Assembly (NCBI RefSeq): GCF_001552215.1
Contig: NZ_BCQT01000010.1
Location: 1-64,000, forward strand
From: Actinomadura macra NBRC 14102
GTDB taxonomy: Bacteria; Actinomycetota; Actinomycetes; Streptosporangiales; Streptosporangiaceae
Reading direction: 5' to 3'
Length of the DNA: 64,000 bases
Position 1 is the stretch's first letter; each line of letters opens with the position of its first letter. Shown one piece after another: positions 52,998-63,495 of this stretch. Made by a program: the position numbers and the translations under genes. A model generated the notes under the pieces. It was not told the DNA's origin and made no database searches. It was given only the letters and a program-made list of their open reading frames with translations.

Positions 52998-54179
52998 TTG
53001 GAGGTCGAGCGGGCCTTCCGGGAGGAGCATGGGCGGGCGGTGGCCGTGCTCGTCCGGGTCTTCGGTGATGTCGACATCGCCGAGGAGGCCGTGCAGGACG
53101 CGTTCGTCGAGGCGGTTCGGCGGTGGCCGGTGGACGGGGCGCCGCCGAGCCCGGCGGGGTGGATCATCACGACGGCGCGGAACCGGGCGATCGACCGGTT
53201 GCGGCGGGAGGCGGCGCGGGAGGGGAAGCAGGCGCAGGCTTCCTTGCTGGGCGTGGCCGATCCGGTGGAGGAGGGGGCGGTGAAGGACGAGCGGCTTCGG
53301 CTCATCTTCACGTGCTGCCACCCCGCGCTGGCGCCGGCGGCGCGGGTCGCGTTGACGTTGCGGTTGCTGGGCGGGCTGTCGACCGTGGAGATCGCGCGGG
53401 CCTTCCTGGTGCCGGAGGCGACGATGGCGCAGCGGCTCGTCCGGGCCAAGGGCAAGATCCGGGACGCGCGGATCCCCTATCGGGTTCCGCGGGAGGCGGA
53501 CCTTCCGGGGCGTCTCCGGGCGGTCCTGGCGGTTATCTACCTTGTCTTCAACGAGGGGTATGTGGCGAGTTCAGGGGAGCTGGCCAGGGGCGAGTTGTGC
53601 GCGGAGGCGATCCGGCTCGGGCGGGTGCTGGCGGAGCTGATGCCGGACGAGCCGGAGGTGTGGGGGCTGCTGGCCTTGATGCTGCTGGTCGAGTCCCGCC
53701 GGGAGGCGCGGACGCGGGGCGGTGACATGGTGCTCCTGCCCGATCAGGACCGGGATCTGTGGGATCGGGCGTTGGTCGAGGAGGGGCAGGGGATCGTCCG
53801 GAGGTGCCTGCGGTGGAACCGGCCGGGGCCGTACCAGATCCAGGCGGCGATCCACGCGGTGCACAGTGACGCCCCGACCGACTGGCGGCAGGTGTTGCGG
53901 CTGTACGACCAGCTGATGGTGGTGGCGCCGAGTCCGGTGGTGGAGCTCAACAGGGCGGTCGCGGTGGCCGAGGTGGAGGGGCCGGACGCGGCGCTGGCCG
54001 TGGTCGATGCCCTGGATCTCGATCGTTTCTATTTGTTCCATGCGATCCGGGCCGATCTGCTGCGCCGGGTGGGGCGGATCGAGGACGCGGCGGACGCCTA
54101 TGGTGAGGCCATCGGGCGGACCGGGAACGATGCGGAGCGGGCGTTCCTCACGCGGCGGCGTGCTGGTCTGCGACCGTGA
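52998..54179 (+). CDS. ECF42-type sigma factor with C-terminal extension
   Basis: A 393-residue sigma factor. Region 2 is VFGDVDIAEEAVQDAFVEAVRRWP..., region 4 is LRLLGGLSTVEIARAFLVPEATMAQRLVRAKGKIRDA. A C-terminal domain of about 200 residues (VLAVIYLVFNEGY, DRDLWDRALVEEG, GPYQIQAAIHAVHSDA, LNRAVAVAEVEGP) is the helical/TPR-like extension that replaces an anti-sigma factor in this group. TTG 52998 follows directly on the YciI-like stop. Confidence 0.9.
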   Translation: MEVERAFREEHGRAVAVLVRVFGDVDIAEEAVQDAFVEAVRRWPVDGAPPSPAGWIITTARNRAIDRLRREAAREGKQAQASLLGVADPVEEGAVKDERLRLIFTCCHPALAPAARVALTLRLLGGLSTVEIARAFLVPEATMAQRLVRAKGKIRDARIPYRVPREADLPGRLRAVLAVIYLVFNEGYVASSGELARGELCAEAIRLGRVLAELMPDEPEVWGLLALMLLVESRREARTRGGDMVLLPDQDRDLWDRALVEEGQGIVRRCLRWNRPGPYQIQAAIHAVHSDAPTDWRQVLRLYDQLMVVAPSPVVELNRAVAVAEVEGPDAALAVVDALDLDRFYLFHAIRADLLRRVGRIEDAADAYGEAIGRTGNDAERAFLTRRRAGLRP

Positions 54180-54798
54180 ACCGGGTGCGGCGGTGTCGCG
54201 GGCGTTCCGCCTCGTCCAGCAGGGCCACGGCGAGGTCCTCCATGGAGACACGGGAGACGCCTGTGGCGTCCACGAGGAGTTCGTCGGTGCCGAGGCGGTA
54301 GCGGCCGGTGCGCTCGCCGGGTTCGAGGAGCGCGGCGGGGCTGAGGTACGTCCAGTCCGCGGAGGGGTCGGCGCGGCAGGCGGCGAGTTGGTCGGCGCAG
54401 GCCGCGGCGATGTCGCGGTAGGACGGGGAGACGTAGGGCGAATCGATCGCCGGGGTGCTTGTTCCGGGGACGGTGAGAGACGCCGCGCCGCCGACCAGGA
54501 TCAGGCGGACGCCCGTTCTGGAGACACCGGCCAGCAGCGTGCGTGTGGTCTTCACCAGGTCGGTTTCGCTGCCGGCGGGTGGGCGGGTGGCGCTGATGAT
54601 GAGATCCTGGCCGGTGCTCAACTCGATGACGTCGGCGATGTCGCCGGCGTCACCGGTGCGGTGGCGGGTGCCGGGTGGCAGGGAGGCCGGGCGCCCCGGG
54701 GCCCGGGTGGCGGCGGTGATGTCGTGGCCGCGGCGGAGCGCCTCGGTCACGACGCGGGTTCCGACGTTTCCGGTGGCTCCGAAGACGGTGATGCGCAT
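54148..54798 (-). CDS. NAD(P)-binding Rossmann protein (NmrA/SDR-like)
   Basis: A 216-residue protein with the dinucleotide motif VFGATGNVGTRVV and ISATRPP, VRLILVGGAASL and the Tyr/Lys-less extended-SDR layout typical of NAD(P)H-binding isoflavone-reductase-like or NmrA proteins. ATG 54798 has AAGGAG upstream. Cotranscribed behind the DMT transporter with 11 bases between. Overlaps the convergent sigma gene by 32 bases. Substrate unknown. Confidence 0.85.
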   Translation of the reverse strand: MRITVFGATGNVGTRVVTEALRRGHDITAATRAPGRPASLPPGTRHRTGDAGDIADVIELSTGQDLIISATRPPAGSETDLVKTTRTLLAGVSRTGVRLILVGGAASLTVPGTSTPAIDSPYVSPSYRDIAAACADQLAACRADPSADWTYLSPAALLEPGERTGRYRLGTDELLVDATGVSRVSMEDLAVALLDEAERPRHRRTRFTVADQHAAA

Positions 54799-54809
54799 GG
54801 GTCTTCTCC

Positions 54810-55694
54810 TTACGTTCTGCGACTCAGGGCCTGTCCGGCGACGAGCGCGCCGAGCGCGATGGTGAAGCCGAGGATCTGCCCGGGGGCGAGGGTCTGGCCG
54901 AGGATCGCGAGGCCCGCGATGGTGGCGACCATGGGGTTGGTGAGGCCGAGCAGGGAGACCGAGGTGGGGGCCAGCCGGTCGATGCCGCGGAACCACAGCG
55001 CGTACGCGACGGCTGTTCCGATGATGCCGAGGTAGCCGAAGCCCATGATGTTCTCGCCGGTCACGGACGTGGGGACGCCCTCGAAGGCGAGGGTGAAGGG
55101 GGCCAGGACGAGGCCGCCGACCGCGAGTTGCCAGCCCGTCATCACGAGCGGCGAGTGGGGAGGGGCCCACTTTTTGGCCAGCACGATCGCCACGGCCATC
55201 AGGGACGTCGCGGTGAGCATGGCGAGGATGCCGAGCGGGTCCAGCCGGGCTTCGGCGGACTGGGTCAGCAGTGCGACGCCGCCCGTTCCGGCGAGCGCGG
55301 CGTACAGGACGGCGCGGGCCGGGCGGAGCCGCAGCACGAGCAGTGACAGCAGCGCCACGACCAGCGGCTGGATGGAGCCGATGGTGGCCGCGACGCCGCC
55401 GGGCAGCCGGTAGGCGGCGAAGAAGATCAGCGGGAAGAAGGCTCCGAAGTTGAGCAGGCCGAGCACCGCCGACTTCCACCACCACTCCCCCTTCGGGAGG
55501 CGGCGGTTCACCGCGAGCAGGACGAGGCCGGCGGGCAGGGCCCGCATCGTCGCGGCGAGCATGGGGCGGTCGGCGGGCAGGAGCGTGGTGGTGACGACAT
55601 AGGTGGTGCCCCAGCTCGCGGGCGCGAGGGCCGCGAGCGCGAGGTCGCCCAGGTGACGGGTGCGTATCACCGGCGGTGCGGCGACAGCGGTCAT
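54810..55694 (-). CDS. EamA/DMT-family transporter
   Basis: A 294-residue protein with ten predicted membrane helices in two EamA repeats (residues about 15-140 and 150-285), for example LAALAPASWGTTYVVTTTLL and YLGIIGTAVAYALWFRGIDRLAPTSVSLLGLTNPMVA. Exports small metabolites or amino acids. ATG 55694 is chosen because GAGGAG lies 8 bases upstream. Confidence 0.9.
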   Translation of the reverse strand: MTAVAAPPVIRTRHLGDLALAALAPASWGTTYVVTTTLLPADRPMLAATMRALPAGLVLLAVNRRLPKGEWWWKSAVLGLLNFGAFFPLIFFAAYRLPGGVAATIGSIQPLVVALLSLLVLRLRPARAVLYAALAGTGGVALLTQSAEARLDPLGILAMLTATSLMAVAIVLAKKWAPPHSPLVMTGWQLAVGGLVLAPFTLAFEGVPTSVTGENIMGFGYLGIIGTAVAYALWFRGIDRLAPTSVSLLGLTNPMVATIAGLAILGQTLAPGQILGFTIALGALVAGQALSRRT

Positions 55695-55712
55695 CCGGCT
55701 CACTCCTCACGA

Positions 55713-55758
55713 TTGACTATATCAACATTAAGATAAATGGTGACTGTGTGAACGTCAA
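55713..55758 (-). promoter_or_regulatory. Promoter of the DMT operon with dyad symmetry
   Basis: Minus-strand TTGACG (55753-55758) and TATCTT (55730-55735) are 17 bases apart, a good housekeeping-type promoter. Dyads TATC-N8-GATA (55720-55735) and TTGA-N5-TCAA (55713-55725) overlap or follow the -10, as operators for a MarR/HxlR regulator might. Confidence 0.6.
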
Positions 55759-55793
55759 CTCTGTGAGCGTTGAGATTATTTCAGACACCGAAA

Positions 55794-55820
55794 ACGCCCG
55801 ACGTCGCGGACGTCGGGCGT
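55794..55820 (-). terminator. Rho-independent terminator after rlmB
   Basis: Perfect 12-bp arms (ACGCCCGACGTC) with a 3-base loop; on the minus strand the hairpin is followed by TTTTCGG. It begins 14 bases after the rlmB stop. Confidence 0.88.
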
Positions 55821-55834
55821 CAGGGCGGTAGGGG

Positions 55835-56752
55835 TCAGGCGCGGAGGCGGCTGATCTCGTAGAGGGCGATGCCGGCCGCGACCCCGGCGTTGAGGGACTC
55901 GGCCTTGCCGGGCATCGGGATCGTCACGAGCAGGTCGCAGGTGTCGGCGACGAGCCGTCCGAGACCCTTGCCCTCCGAGCCGACGACCAGCACGAACGGG
56001 CCGGACGCGACCTCCAGGTCGGCGACGGCGATGCCGCCGCGGGCGTCGAGGCCGGCGACGAAGCAGCCCGCCTTCTGGTACGCCTTGAGCTGTCGGGCGA
56101 GGTTGGTGGCCTGCGCGACCTTGACGGTGGCGAGCGTCCCGGCGGAGGACTTCCAGGCGCCCGCGTTCACCCCGGCCGCGCGGCGCTCGGGCACGACGAC
56201 GCCGGTGGCGCCGAACGCGGCCGCGGACCGGACGATCGCGCCGAGGTTGCGCGGGTCGGTGATCCCGTCCACCGCGACGATCAGCGGCGCGGCGCCGGTG
56301 AGCAGGTCGTCGGGGTGCGCGTAGCGGTACGGCCTGACCTGGAGCGCGATGCCCTGGTGGACGGCGCCGTCGGTGAGCCGGTCGAGCTCGTTCTTGCCCG
56401 TCTCCAGCAGGGGGATGCGGCGGTCGGCGGCGAGCTGGATCGACTCCCGGACGCGCTCGTCCGTGCTGGACATCACGTATAGCGCACTGCCCGGGACGCC
56501 CGCACGCAGCGCCTCGACCACCGGGTTGCGCCCGGTGACCAGCTCGGGGACCTCGCCGTTCGCGCGGCGCGCCCCGGCCGGGCGGCTCGCGGCGGGCTGG
56601 CGGGTCTCGGCGGACCTGCCGCGGCCGGCGGGGCCGACCGTCGGGGTCCCCGTCCGCTTGGCGCTCTTGAAGGCGCGGGCCTTCTGGCGCTTGCCGTGCC
56701 AGTGCCTGTCCTCGGCCTTGGGAGTGGGTCCCTTGCCCTTGCGCTTGGCCAT
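55835..56752 (-). CDS. rlmB: 23S rRNA (guanosine-2251-2'-O)-methyltransferase
   Basis: A 305-residue SPOUT/TrmH enzyme. After a basic, low-complexity N-terminal extension of about 60 residues comes the substrate-binding domain (GRNPVVEALRAG) and the knotted catalytic domain: NLGAIVRSAAAFGATGVV (motif 1), VVGSEGKGLGRLV (motif 2) and IPMPGKAESLNAGVAAGIALYEI (motif 3). It methylates the ribose of G2251 in the P loop of 23S rRNA. ATG 56752 has GAGGGG upstream. It follows cysS, as in most actinobacteria. Confidence 0.94.
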   Translation of the reverse strand: MAKRKGKGPTPKAEDRHWHGKRQKARAFKSAKRTGTPTVGPAGRGRSAETRQPAASRPAGARRANGEVPELVTGRNPVVEALRAGVPGSALYVMSSTDERVRESIQLAADRRIPLLETGKNELDRLTDGAVHQGIALQVRPYRYAHPDDLLTGAAPLIVAVDGITDPRNLGAIVRSAAAFGATGVVVPERRAAGVNAGAWKSSAGTLATVKVAQATNLARQLKAYQKAGCFVAGLDARGGIAVADLEVASGPFVLVVGSEGKGLGRLVADTCDLLVTIPMPGKAESLNAGVAAGIALYEISRLRA

Positions 56753-56913
56753 TGTCTGGTATGCCCCTCGCGACGATTGCGGCTCGCTCGCCCTCGTGGC
56801 TGTGGGGCGGCTCAGATCTTCCCGGGGCCGGCACATCGACGAACGCCCGTGAACGTCCAATTTTATCCGCAGGACGAGGTGGCGGATGCACGAAGCACGC
56901 GCGCGGTCCGCCG

Positions 56914-58311
<1,398 letters not shown>

Positions 58312-58418
58312 GAAACCAGGTTATTGGATCCGCGTGCAATCGCGGGGCGCTCTGTGGTGTCCGGTCGTATTCGGGCAGTGGCCCGCTGCCATTTTCGGAC
58401 GTGACGCACCGATCACCT

Positions 58419-60515
58419 TCAGGATTTCGTGAACAGGACGTCCAGCCGGGCCGCGAAGGCGCCGGCCTCGGCGCCGAAACCGCCGTGGTCGCCGGGCCAC
58501 GTCTCGGCCGTGGTCCCGAGCAGCTCGGCGGCGGCGCGGGCGGCGTCGTGGGGTGGCTGCCCGGCCGATCCCTCCCCCGCCACCAGGATGATCCGCGCCG
58601 TGGACGAGCGCAGCCCGTCGACGTCGAGCCGGTGCCGGCCGAACGGCGGAACCTCGTACCCGATGAAGAAGTCGGTGTTGCGCTGGAAACGCTGGAACAT
58701 CTCCAGCGTCTCCTGATCGGGTGCCTCCTGCTCGGCCTCCTCCCGGGGTCCGTCGTCGCGGTCCCCGTCTCCGAAACCCATCTCGGCGCCGAACGTGGCC
58801 ATGGCGGGGCCCGCGCCGCCCTCGGCGTAGGCGGCCTCGACCCGCCCGATGACCTCCTCCCAGTGCCCGGCGTCCGGGAGCAGGTTGAGGAACGGCGGCT
58901 CGTGGGCGACGACCGTCCGGACCTGCTCGGGGTGTCTCGCCGCCAGTTCGAGCCCGATGATCGCGCCGGAACTGTTGCCGAAGACGTGCGCCGGCCCGTT
59001 CCCGACCTCTGCGAGGATGCGGGACGCGTCGTCCGCGTGCACGTCGATGCTCTGCGGTTCCGGCGGCCCGTCCAGCGGGCTGCGCGAGTTCCCGCGACGG
59101 TCGTAGGTCACGACCGTGTACCGGTCGGCGAGCAGCCCCGCGAGCCCGGCGTAGCCCGCCGCGTCGTAGACCCCGCCGCAGATCAGCAGCAGGACGGGCC
59201 CGGAGCCGCGGACCTCGTAATGCAAGGTCGCCCCGGGGACCTTCAGTGTCCTCGTCTCCATGGTTCCTCCGTTCAGGCCCGCGGCGCGGGCCTCCAGGTA
59301 GCGCTTCTCGGGAAGGCTCGTGGTGCTGCGCGCGGCCGTCCGGTAGGCCCCCCGCGCCGCCTCGATGTCGCCGGCCCGCTCCAGCAGGTGGGCGCGGACG
59401 GCGGCGAGCCGGTGGTGGCCGGACATCCGCTCGTCGGCGTCCAGGGTGGCCAGCAGGTCGAGCCCGGCGCGCGGGCCGTCCACCATCGCGAGCGCCACCG
59501 CCTCGTTCAGCGTGACCATGGGGTTCGGCGCGAGGTGGGCGAGCAGCCGGTAGAGCGAGAGGATCTGCGTCCAGTCGGTGTCCTCGGTGCGCGCGGCCTC
59601 GGCGTGCACCGCGGCGATGGCGGCCTGGAGCTGGTACGGGCCGGGCGGCGACCAGGTGAGGGCGTCGGTGATCAGCGCGGTGCCCTCGTCGAGGGCGTCC
59701 CGGTCCCACAGCGTCCGGTCCTGCTCGGTCAGCGGGATCAGCAGGCCGCCGCGGCCCGTCCGCGCCGGGCGGCGCGCGTCCGTCAGCAGCATCAACGCGA
59801 GCAGACCCGTGACCTCACCGTCGGCGGGCAACAGTCCGTGCAGCGCGCGCGCCAGCCGGATCGCCTCGGCGGTGAGGTCGGCTCGCTGGAGGTCGGGCCC
59901 GCTGGACGCCGTGTACCCCTCATTGAAGATCAGGTAGAGGACGTGCAGGACGGCCCGCAGCCGTTCGGCCCGCTCGTCCCCGGGCGGCAGGTCGAAGCGC
60001 GCGCCGGTGGCCTTGATCCGCTGCTTGGCCCGGCTGATCCGCTGCCCCATGGTGGCCTCGGGCACCAGGAACGCGCGGGCGATCTGCCCGGTGGTGAGGC
60101 CACCGACCGCCCGCAGCGTCAGCGCGACCTGCGAGGACGGCGACAGCGCCGGGTGGCAGCACAGGAACAGCAGCGTCAGCGTGTCGTCCCGGTCGCCCGG
60201 CTGGTCCTCGTCCGGTGCGGGCATCGACGCCCCCGGCCCGGTTGACGGGTCCCACGCGGCGACGGCCGCCTCCCGGTCGCGGCGCGCGCTCTCGCTGCGC
60301 CACTGGTCGGTGAGCCGCCGGCTCGCGACGGTCAGCAGCCAGGCACGCGGATTGTCCGGAACGCCGTCATCCGGCCACTGGACGGCCGCGGCGAGCAGCG
60401 CCTCCTGGACGGCGTCCTCGCAGGCGTCGAACGCCCCGTGCCGCCGGACGAGCGTGCCGAGGACCTGCGGCGCGAACGTGCGCAGCAGATCCTCGACGGC
60501 CGCCGCGGTGGTCAC
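58419..60515 (-). CDS. ECF42-type sigma factor fused in frame to alpha/beta hydrolase
   Basis: One open frame of 698 codons. Residues 1-418 are an ECF42-type sigma factor: FDACEDAVQEALLAAAVQWP (region 2), LRAVGGLTTGQIARAFLVPEATMGQRISRAK (region 4) and the C-terminal extension (VLYLIFNEGYTASSG, GPYQLQAAIAAVHAEA). Residues 419-698 are a full alpha/beta hydrolase (LLICGGVYDAAGYAGLAG, nucleophile in FGNSSGAIIGLELA, late His in GDHGGFGAEA). GTG 60515 overlaps the YciI-like stop. The join (AAGLNGGT-METRTL) has no stop codon, yet GGAGG sits just before ATG 59261, so hydrolase may also be made alone. Confidence 0.85.
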   Translation of the reverse strand: MTTAAAVEDLLRTFAPQVLGTLVRRHGAFDACEDAVQEALLAAAVQWPDDGVPDNPRAWLLTVASRRLTDQWRSESARRDREAAVAAWDPSTGPGASMPAPDEDQPGDRDDTLTLLFLCCHPALSPSSQVALTLRAVGGLTTGQIARAFLVPEATMGQRISRAKQRIKATGARFDLPPGDERAERLRAVLHVLYLIFNEGYTASSGPDLQRADLTAEAIRLARALHGLLPADGEVTGLLALMLLTDARRPARTGRGGLLIPLTEQDRTLWDRDALDEGTALITDALTWSPPGPYQLQAAIAAVHAEAARTEDTDWTQILSLYRLLAHLAPNPMVTLNEAVALAMVDGPRAGLDLLATLDADERMSGHHRLAAVRAHLLERAGDIEAARGAYRTAARSTTSLPEKRYLEARAAGLNGGTMETRTLKVPGATLHYEVRGSGPVLLLICGGVYDAAGYAGLAGLLADRYTVVTYDRRGNSRSPLDGPPEPQSIDVHADDASRILAEVGNGPAHVFGNSSGAIIGLELAARHPEQVRTVVAHEPPFLNLLPDAGHWEEVIGRVEAAYAEGGAGPAMATFGAEMGFGDGDRDDGPREEAEQEAPDQETLEMFQRFQRNTDFFIGYEVPPFGRHRLDVDGLRSSTARIILVAGEGSAGQPPHDAARAAAELLGTTAETWPGDHGGFGAEAGAFAARLDVLFTKS
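59261..59275 (-). promoter_or_regulatory. Internal ribosome-binding site and ATG for the hydrolase part
   Basis: GGAGG followed by AACC and ATG 59261 lies at the sigma/hydrolase junction. In another frame a TGA occurs just upstream, as if a stop had been lost by a one-base change. Independent initiation here is likely. Confidence 0.55.
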
Positions 60516-60877
60516 ATCTCCGTCCCGGCCGGGTCCAGGACGGCCCGTACCTCCATGCGTCCGCCGAACCGCACGTCCGGCCAGCGGGAAGCGATCTCGA
60601 CGGCCCGCTCGATGCTCTCGCAGTCCACGGTGATGTAGCCGGCGAGGTGCTCCTTGGCCTCCAGGAACGGGCCGTCCGTCACGGCGGGCAGCCCGTCCTT
60701 CTGCCGGACGACCTTCGTCTGGGACGGGTCGACCAGCGCCTCCCCGCCGACCATCTCGCCCCGCTCGGTCAGCTCCTTCATGATCGAGTCGACGTCGCCG
60801 AACAGCCGGTCGCGCTCCTGCTCGGTCAGCTCCTCGACGAAGCCGGGCCGGTTGAAGATCAGCAACATGTACTTCAT
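60512..60877 (-). CDS. YciI-like DGPF protein
   Basis: A 121-residue YCII-related protein: MKYMLLIFNRPGFVEELTEQE, GGEALVDPSQTKVVRQKDG, AVTDGPFLEAKEHLAGYITVDC. The DGPF motif and the overlap with the downstream ECF sigma start (GTGA) mark an ECF42 module, the second in this window. Typical length. Confidence 0.92.
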   Translation of the reverse strand: MKYMLLIFNRPGFVEELTEQERDRLFGDVDSIMKELTERGEMVGGEALVDPSQTKVVRQKDGLPAVTDGPFLEAKEHLAGYITVDCESIERAVEIASRWPDVRFGGRMEVRAVLDPAGTEM

Positions 60878-60969
60878 GGTGTCTCCCTGTCTCCGGGCGA
60901 CCCTGACGGCCGCGCCTCACGAAAGGATCGGAGCCGCCGGAGCGTTCTCGACATCCTCCGCCACGAAAG

Positions 60970-62106
60970 TTAGCGGGGCCCCTCGTCCAGCGCCTTGACC
61001 TGCGGGCACAACGCGGCGAACACCAGCGCGTCCGGCATGTGGCCGGCGATCGCGGCGAGGACCGTCCGTCCCCCGGCCGCCCGCACCTCCACCACCCCGG
61101 CGTCGATCACGACATCGCGGACGGTGGGCCACGGGACCCGCTCGCCCTCCTTCTCCACACCGTCCAGGTCCACGGTGAACGGGCCGAGCCGAGCCACCTC
61201 CCCCGCCTTGATCGCCGCCAGGTACCGCGGGACCAGGCGTGCCGTCACCTCGCCGGCGACCGCCTCGGCGAGGATCTCGACATCCGGCAGCTCGTGCCCG
61301 AACCGCAGGACGCGGCCGTCGTCCGCGACGACGGTGCAGCTCCAGCGCGTCCGGCGCCGCCGCCGGACCCCGGACACGGTCACCGAGACGAGATCGTCCC
61401 ACGCGAAGCCCGCGTTCCGGCGGTCCCGTACATCGTTCAGGTCCCCGTCGTCCCGCACGCCTCCGTCCGGCTCCCGCACCACCAGGCCGCCCTTGAACAG
61501 GCGCACCACCCTGTCGCGCCCCCGCAGGCCACCGCTGCCGATGATCCAGGCGGTGCCGCTCGCGTAGCCGGCGGCCAGCAGCGCCGCCGGGACGCCCAGC
61601 CACCACTCGCCCTCGCCCAGGTACACGACCGCCGCCGGGACGAGCATCACCGCGGCCACGCCCAGCAAGGCCAGCCACCCGACGACGCGACGGCGAGCCG
61701 TCCTCCCATCGAAGATCCGGCCCGGCTCCCCCAGCCACCCCGCGAAGCCGGTCCCGACCTCTGCCAGGGCCACCGCGTCCGCCGCCGTCTCGGCGAGCTG
61801 GGACTCACCGTCATCGCCGGTGTCCAGCGCGCCGGCGTCCGTCACGTCGGAGCCCGTCACGTCGGAGCCCGTCACGTCGAGTTCTGCCGCACTGGGCTCA
61901 GTCGCACCGGGCTCAGTCGCGCTGCGCTCTGCCGCGCTGGAATCCGTCACACCCGGTTCTGTCGCGCCGGGCTCTGTCACGCGGGCGTCTGCGTCGTCCC
62001 GCTCCACCGTCGCGTTGTCGTCCGGCTCCGCATCGTCCGGCCCTGCTCCGTCCGGCCCTGCATCGTCTCGTCGCACCCCTGGTGGCTCCCCGTCGTCTCG
62101 GGTCAT
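60970..62106 (-). CDS. DUF6585-like membrane protein with repetitive N-terminus
   Basis: A 378-residue protein. Residues about 1-95 are an acidic run with a five-residue period (VTEPGATEPGVTDSS, ATEPGATEPSAAELDVTGSD). A membrane hairpin follows (VVGWLALLGVAAVMLVPAAVVYL and LGVPAALLAAGYASGTAWII), then a cytoplasmic region with RLFKGGLVVREPDG, FAWDDLVSVTVSG and FTVDLDGVEKEGERVPWPTV, the DUF6585 layout. ATG 62106 overlaps the hmgA stop (ATGA). Function unknown. Confidence 0.75.
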   Translation of the reverse strand: MTRDDGEPPGVRRDDAGPDGAGPDDAEPDDNATVERDDADARVTEPGATEPGVTDSSAAERSATEPGATEPSAAELDVTGSDVTGSDVTDAGALDTGDDGESQLAETAADAVALAEVGTGFAGWLGEPGRIFDGRTARRRVVGWLALLGVAAVMLVPAAVVYLGEGEWWLGVPAALLAAGYASGTAWIIGSGGLRGRDRVVRLFKGGLVVREPDGGVRDDGDLNDVRDRRNAGFAWDDLVSVTVSGVRRRRRTRWSCTVVADDGRVLRFGHELPDVEILAEAVAGEVTARLVPRYLAAIKAGEVARLGPFTVDLDGVEKEGERVPWPTVRDVVIDAGVVEVRAAGGRTVLAAIAGHMPDALVFAALCPQVKALDEGPR

Positions 62107-63290
62107 CCGGTCGCGCGGGCCCACGTCCAGGCGTACTCGGGGTCCTCGCAGCGCCGCGCCGCCGCGCCCAACCGCAGCGGACGGAAGGTATCGATCATGA
62201 CAGCCTTCTCGGTCGAGGTGTCGCGGCCCTGCTGCGCGGCCTCGATCGCCGCCTCTACCGCGCCCGGCTGCGGCCCATGGGTGAAGCCGGACGGATGCAG
62301 CGATATCGACCCGATACCAATACCCGATCCCTTGCGCGCCGAGTAGTCACCGTCCACGTAGAACATCATCTCGTCACTGTCGACATTGTGATGGTTGTAG
62401 GGAATCGGCACGGCCTCCTCATGGAAATCCAGGGGCCGCGGGCAGAACGAGCAGATCACGAATCCCGGGCCCTCGAACGTCTGGTGGACGGGCGGTGGCG
62501 CATGCGTCCGCTTCACGATGGGCTCGAAGTCGTCGATGTTGAGAACGTACGGGTACAGATACCCGTCCCAGCCGACCACGTCGAACGGATGGCGCAGGTA
62601 GGTCAGCCGTGAGAGCCCGCCGCGGGTGCGGACGAGCACCGGCACCTCGCCGCCGTCCACCAGCAGCGGTTCCACCGGTCCCCGCAGGTCGCGCTCGCTG
62701 TAGGGGGCGTGCTCCAAGAACTGCCCGAACTGCGACAGGTACCGCTTCGGCGGCCGGATGTGCCCCCTGGCCTCGATCACCAGCGCCTTCACCGGGCCGT
62801 CCGGAACCCAGCGGTGGATCGCACCCGTGGGGATGACCACATAGTCACCCACGCCCGCGTCCAGCACGCCGTAGGTCGTCTCCACCCGGGCCCGCCCCGT
62901 CTGGACGTACACGACCTCCGCGCCCACCGAGTTGCGGTAGAGCTCGCTCGGGCCACCGCCGGCCGCGACGAACGACACCCGCACGTCGCCGTTGCCGAAC
63001 AGGGCCTGGCGTCCCAGCACCAGGTCCCCGCTCTCGGGCAGGTCCTGGGTCCGGTAGGCGCGCGGCTGGAGCGGATGGTTCGGGGCCAGGTCCGCGCCGT
63101 CCGACGACGCGTCCTCGACGCTCTCGCTCTTCGTGATCGCCGTTGGGGCGTGCCGGTGGTACAGGAGGCTGGAATCGGACGAGAATCCCTCCTCGCCCAT
63201 CAGTTCCTCCGCGTACAGGCCGCCGTCCGGACGGCGGAACTGCACATGGCGCTTCCGGGGGATCTCCCCCACGACCCGGTAGTACGGCAT
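62103..63290 (-). CDS. hmgA: Homogentisate 1,2-dioxygenase
   Basis: A 395-residue cupin dioxygenase that opens the ring of homogentisate to maleylacetoacetate in tyrosine/phenylalanine breakdown. Conserved blocks are YRNSVGAEVVYVQTGRARVETTYG, VIPTGAIHRW, YNHHNVDSDEMMFYVDGDY with iron ligands, and ISLHPSGFTHGPQPG. The ATG has GGGAGG upstream. No fah or mai gene is adjacent in the window. Confidence 0.93.
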   Translation of the reverse strand: MPYYRVVGEIPRKRHVQFRRPDGGLYAEELMGEEGFSSDSSLLYHRHAPTAITKSESVEDASSDGADLAPNHPLQPRAYRTQDLPESGDLVLGRQALFGNGDVRVSFVAAGGGPSELYRNSVGAEVVYVQTGRARVETTYGVLDAGVGDYVVIPTGAIHRWVPDGPVKALVIEARGHIRPPKRYLSQFGQFLEHAPYSERDLRGPVEPLLVDGGEVPVLVRTRGGLSRLTYLRHPFDVVGWDGYLYPYVLNIDDFEPIVKRTHAPPPVHQTFEGPGFVICSFCPRPLDFHEEAVPIPYNHHNVDSDEMMFYVDGDYSARKGSGIGIGSISLHPSGFTHGPQPGAVEAAIEAAQQGRDTSTEKAVMIDTFRPLRLGAAARRCEDPEYAWTWARATG

Positions 63291-63495
63291 CTCTGCCTCC
63301 CTCGGGACCCCGTCGCCTCGGGAACGCGGCTCGCACCGCGGTCACTCACCCTCGTCCATACCGTACGTCTCCCCCCTTAACGCACACACGCGGGCAGTGA
63401 TCGCATTGAAGTTGGGTTAAGGGCCCTTGGTGCTGGCTAATGTCGCTCTGGGAACGTCCGAACGGTCCCCCCGCGTCCCTCCCGGAACGAGAGCC

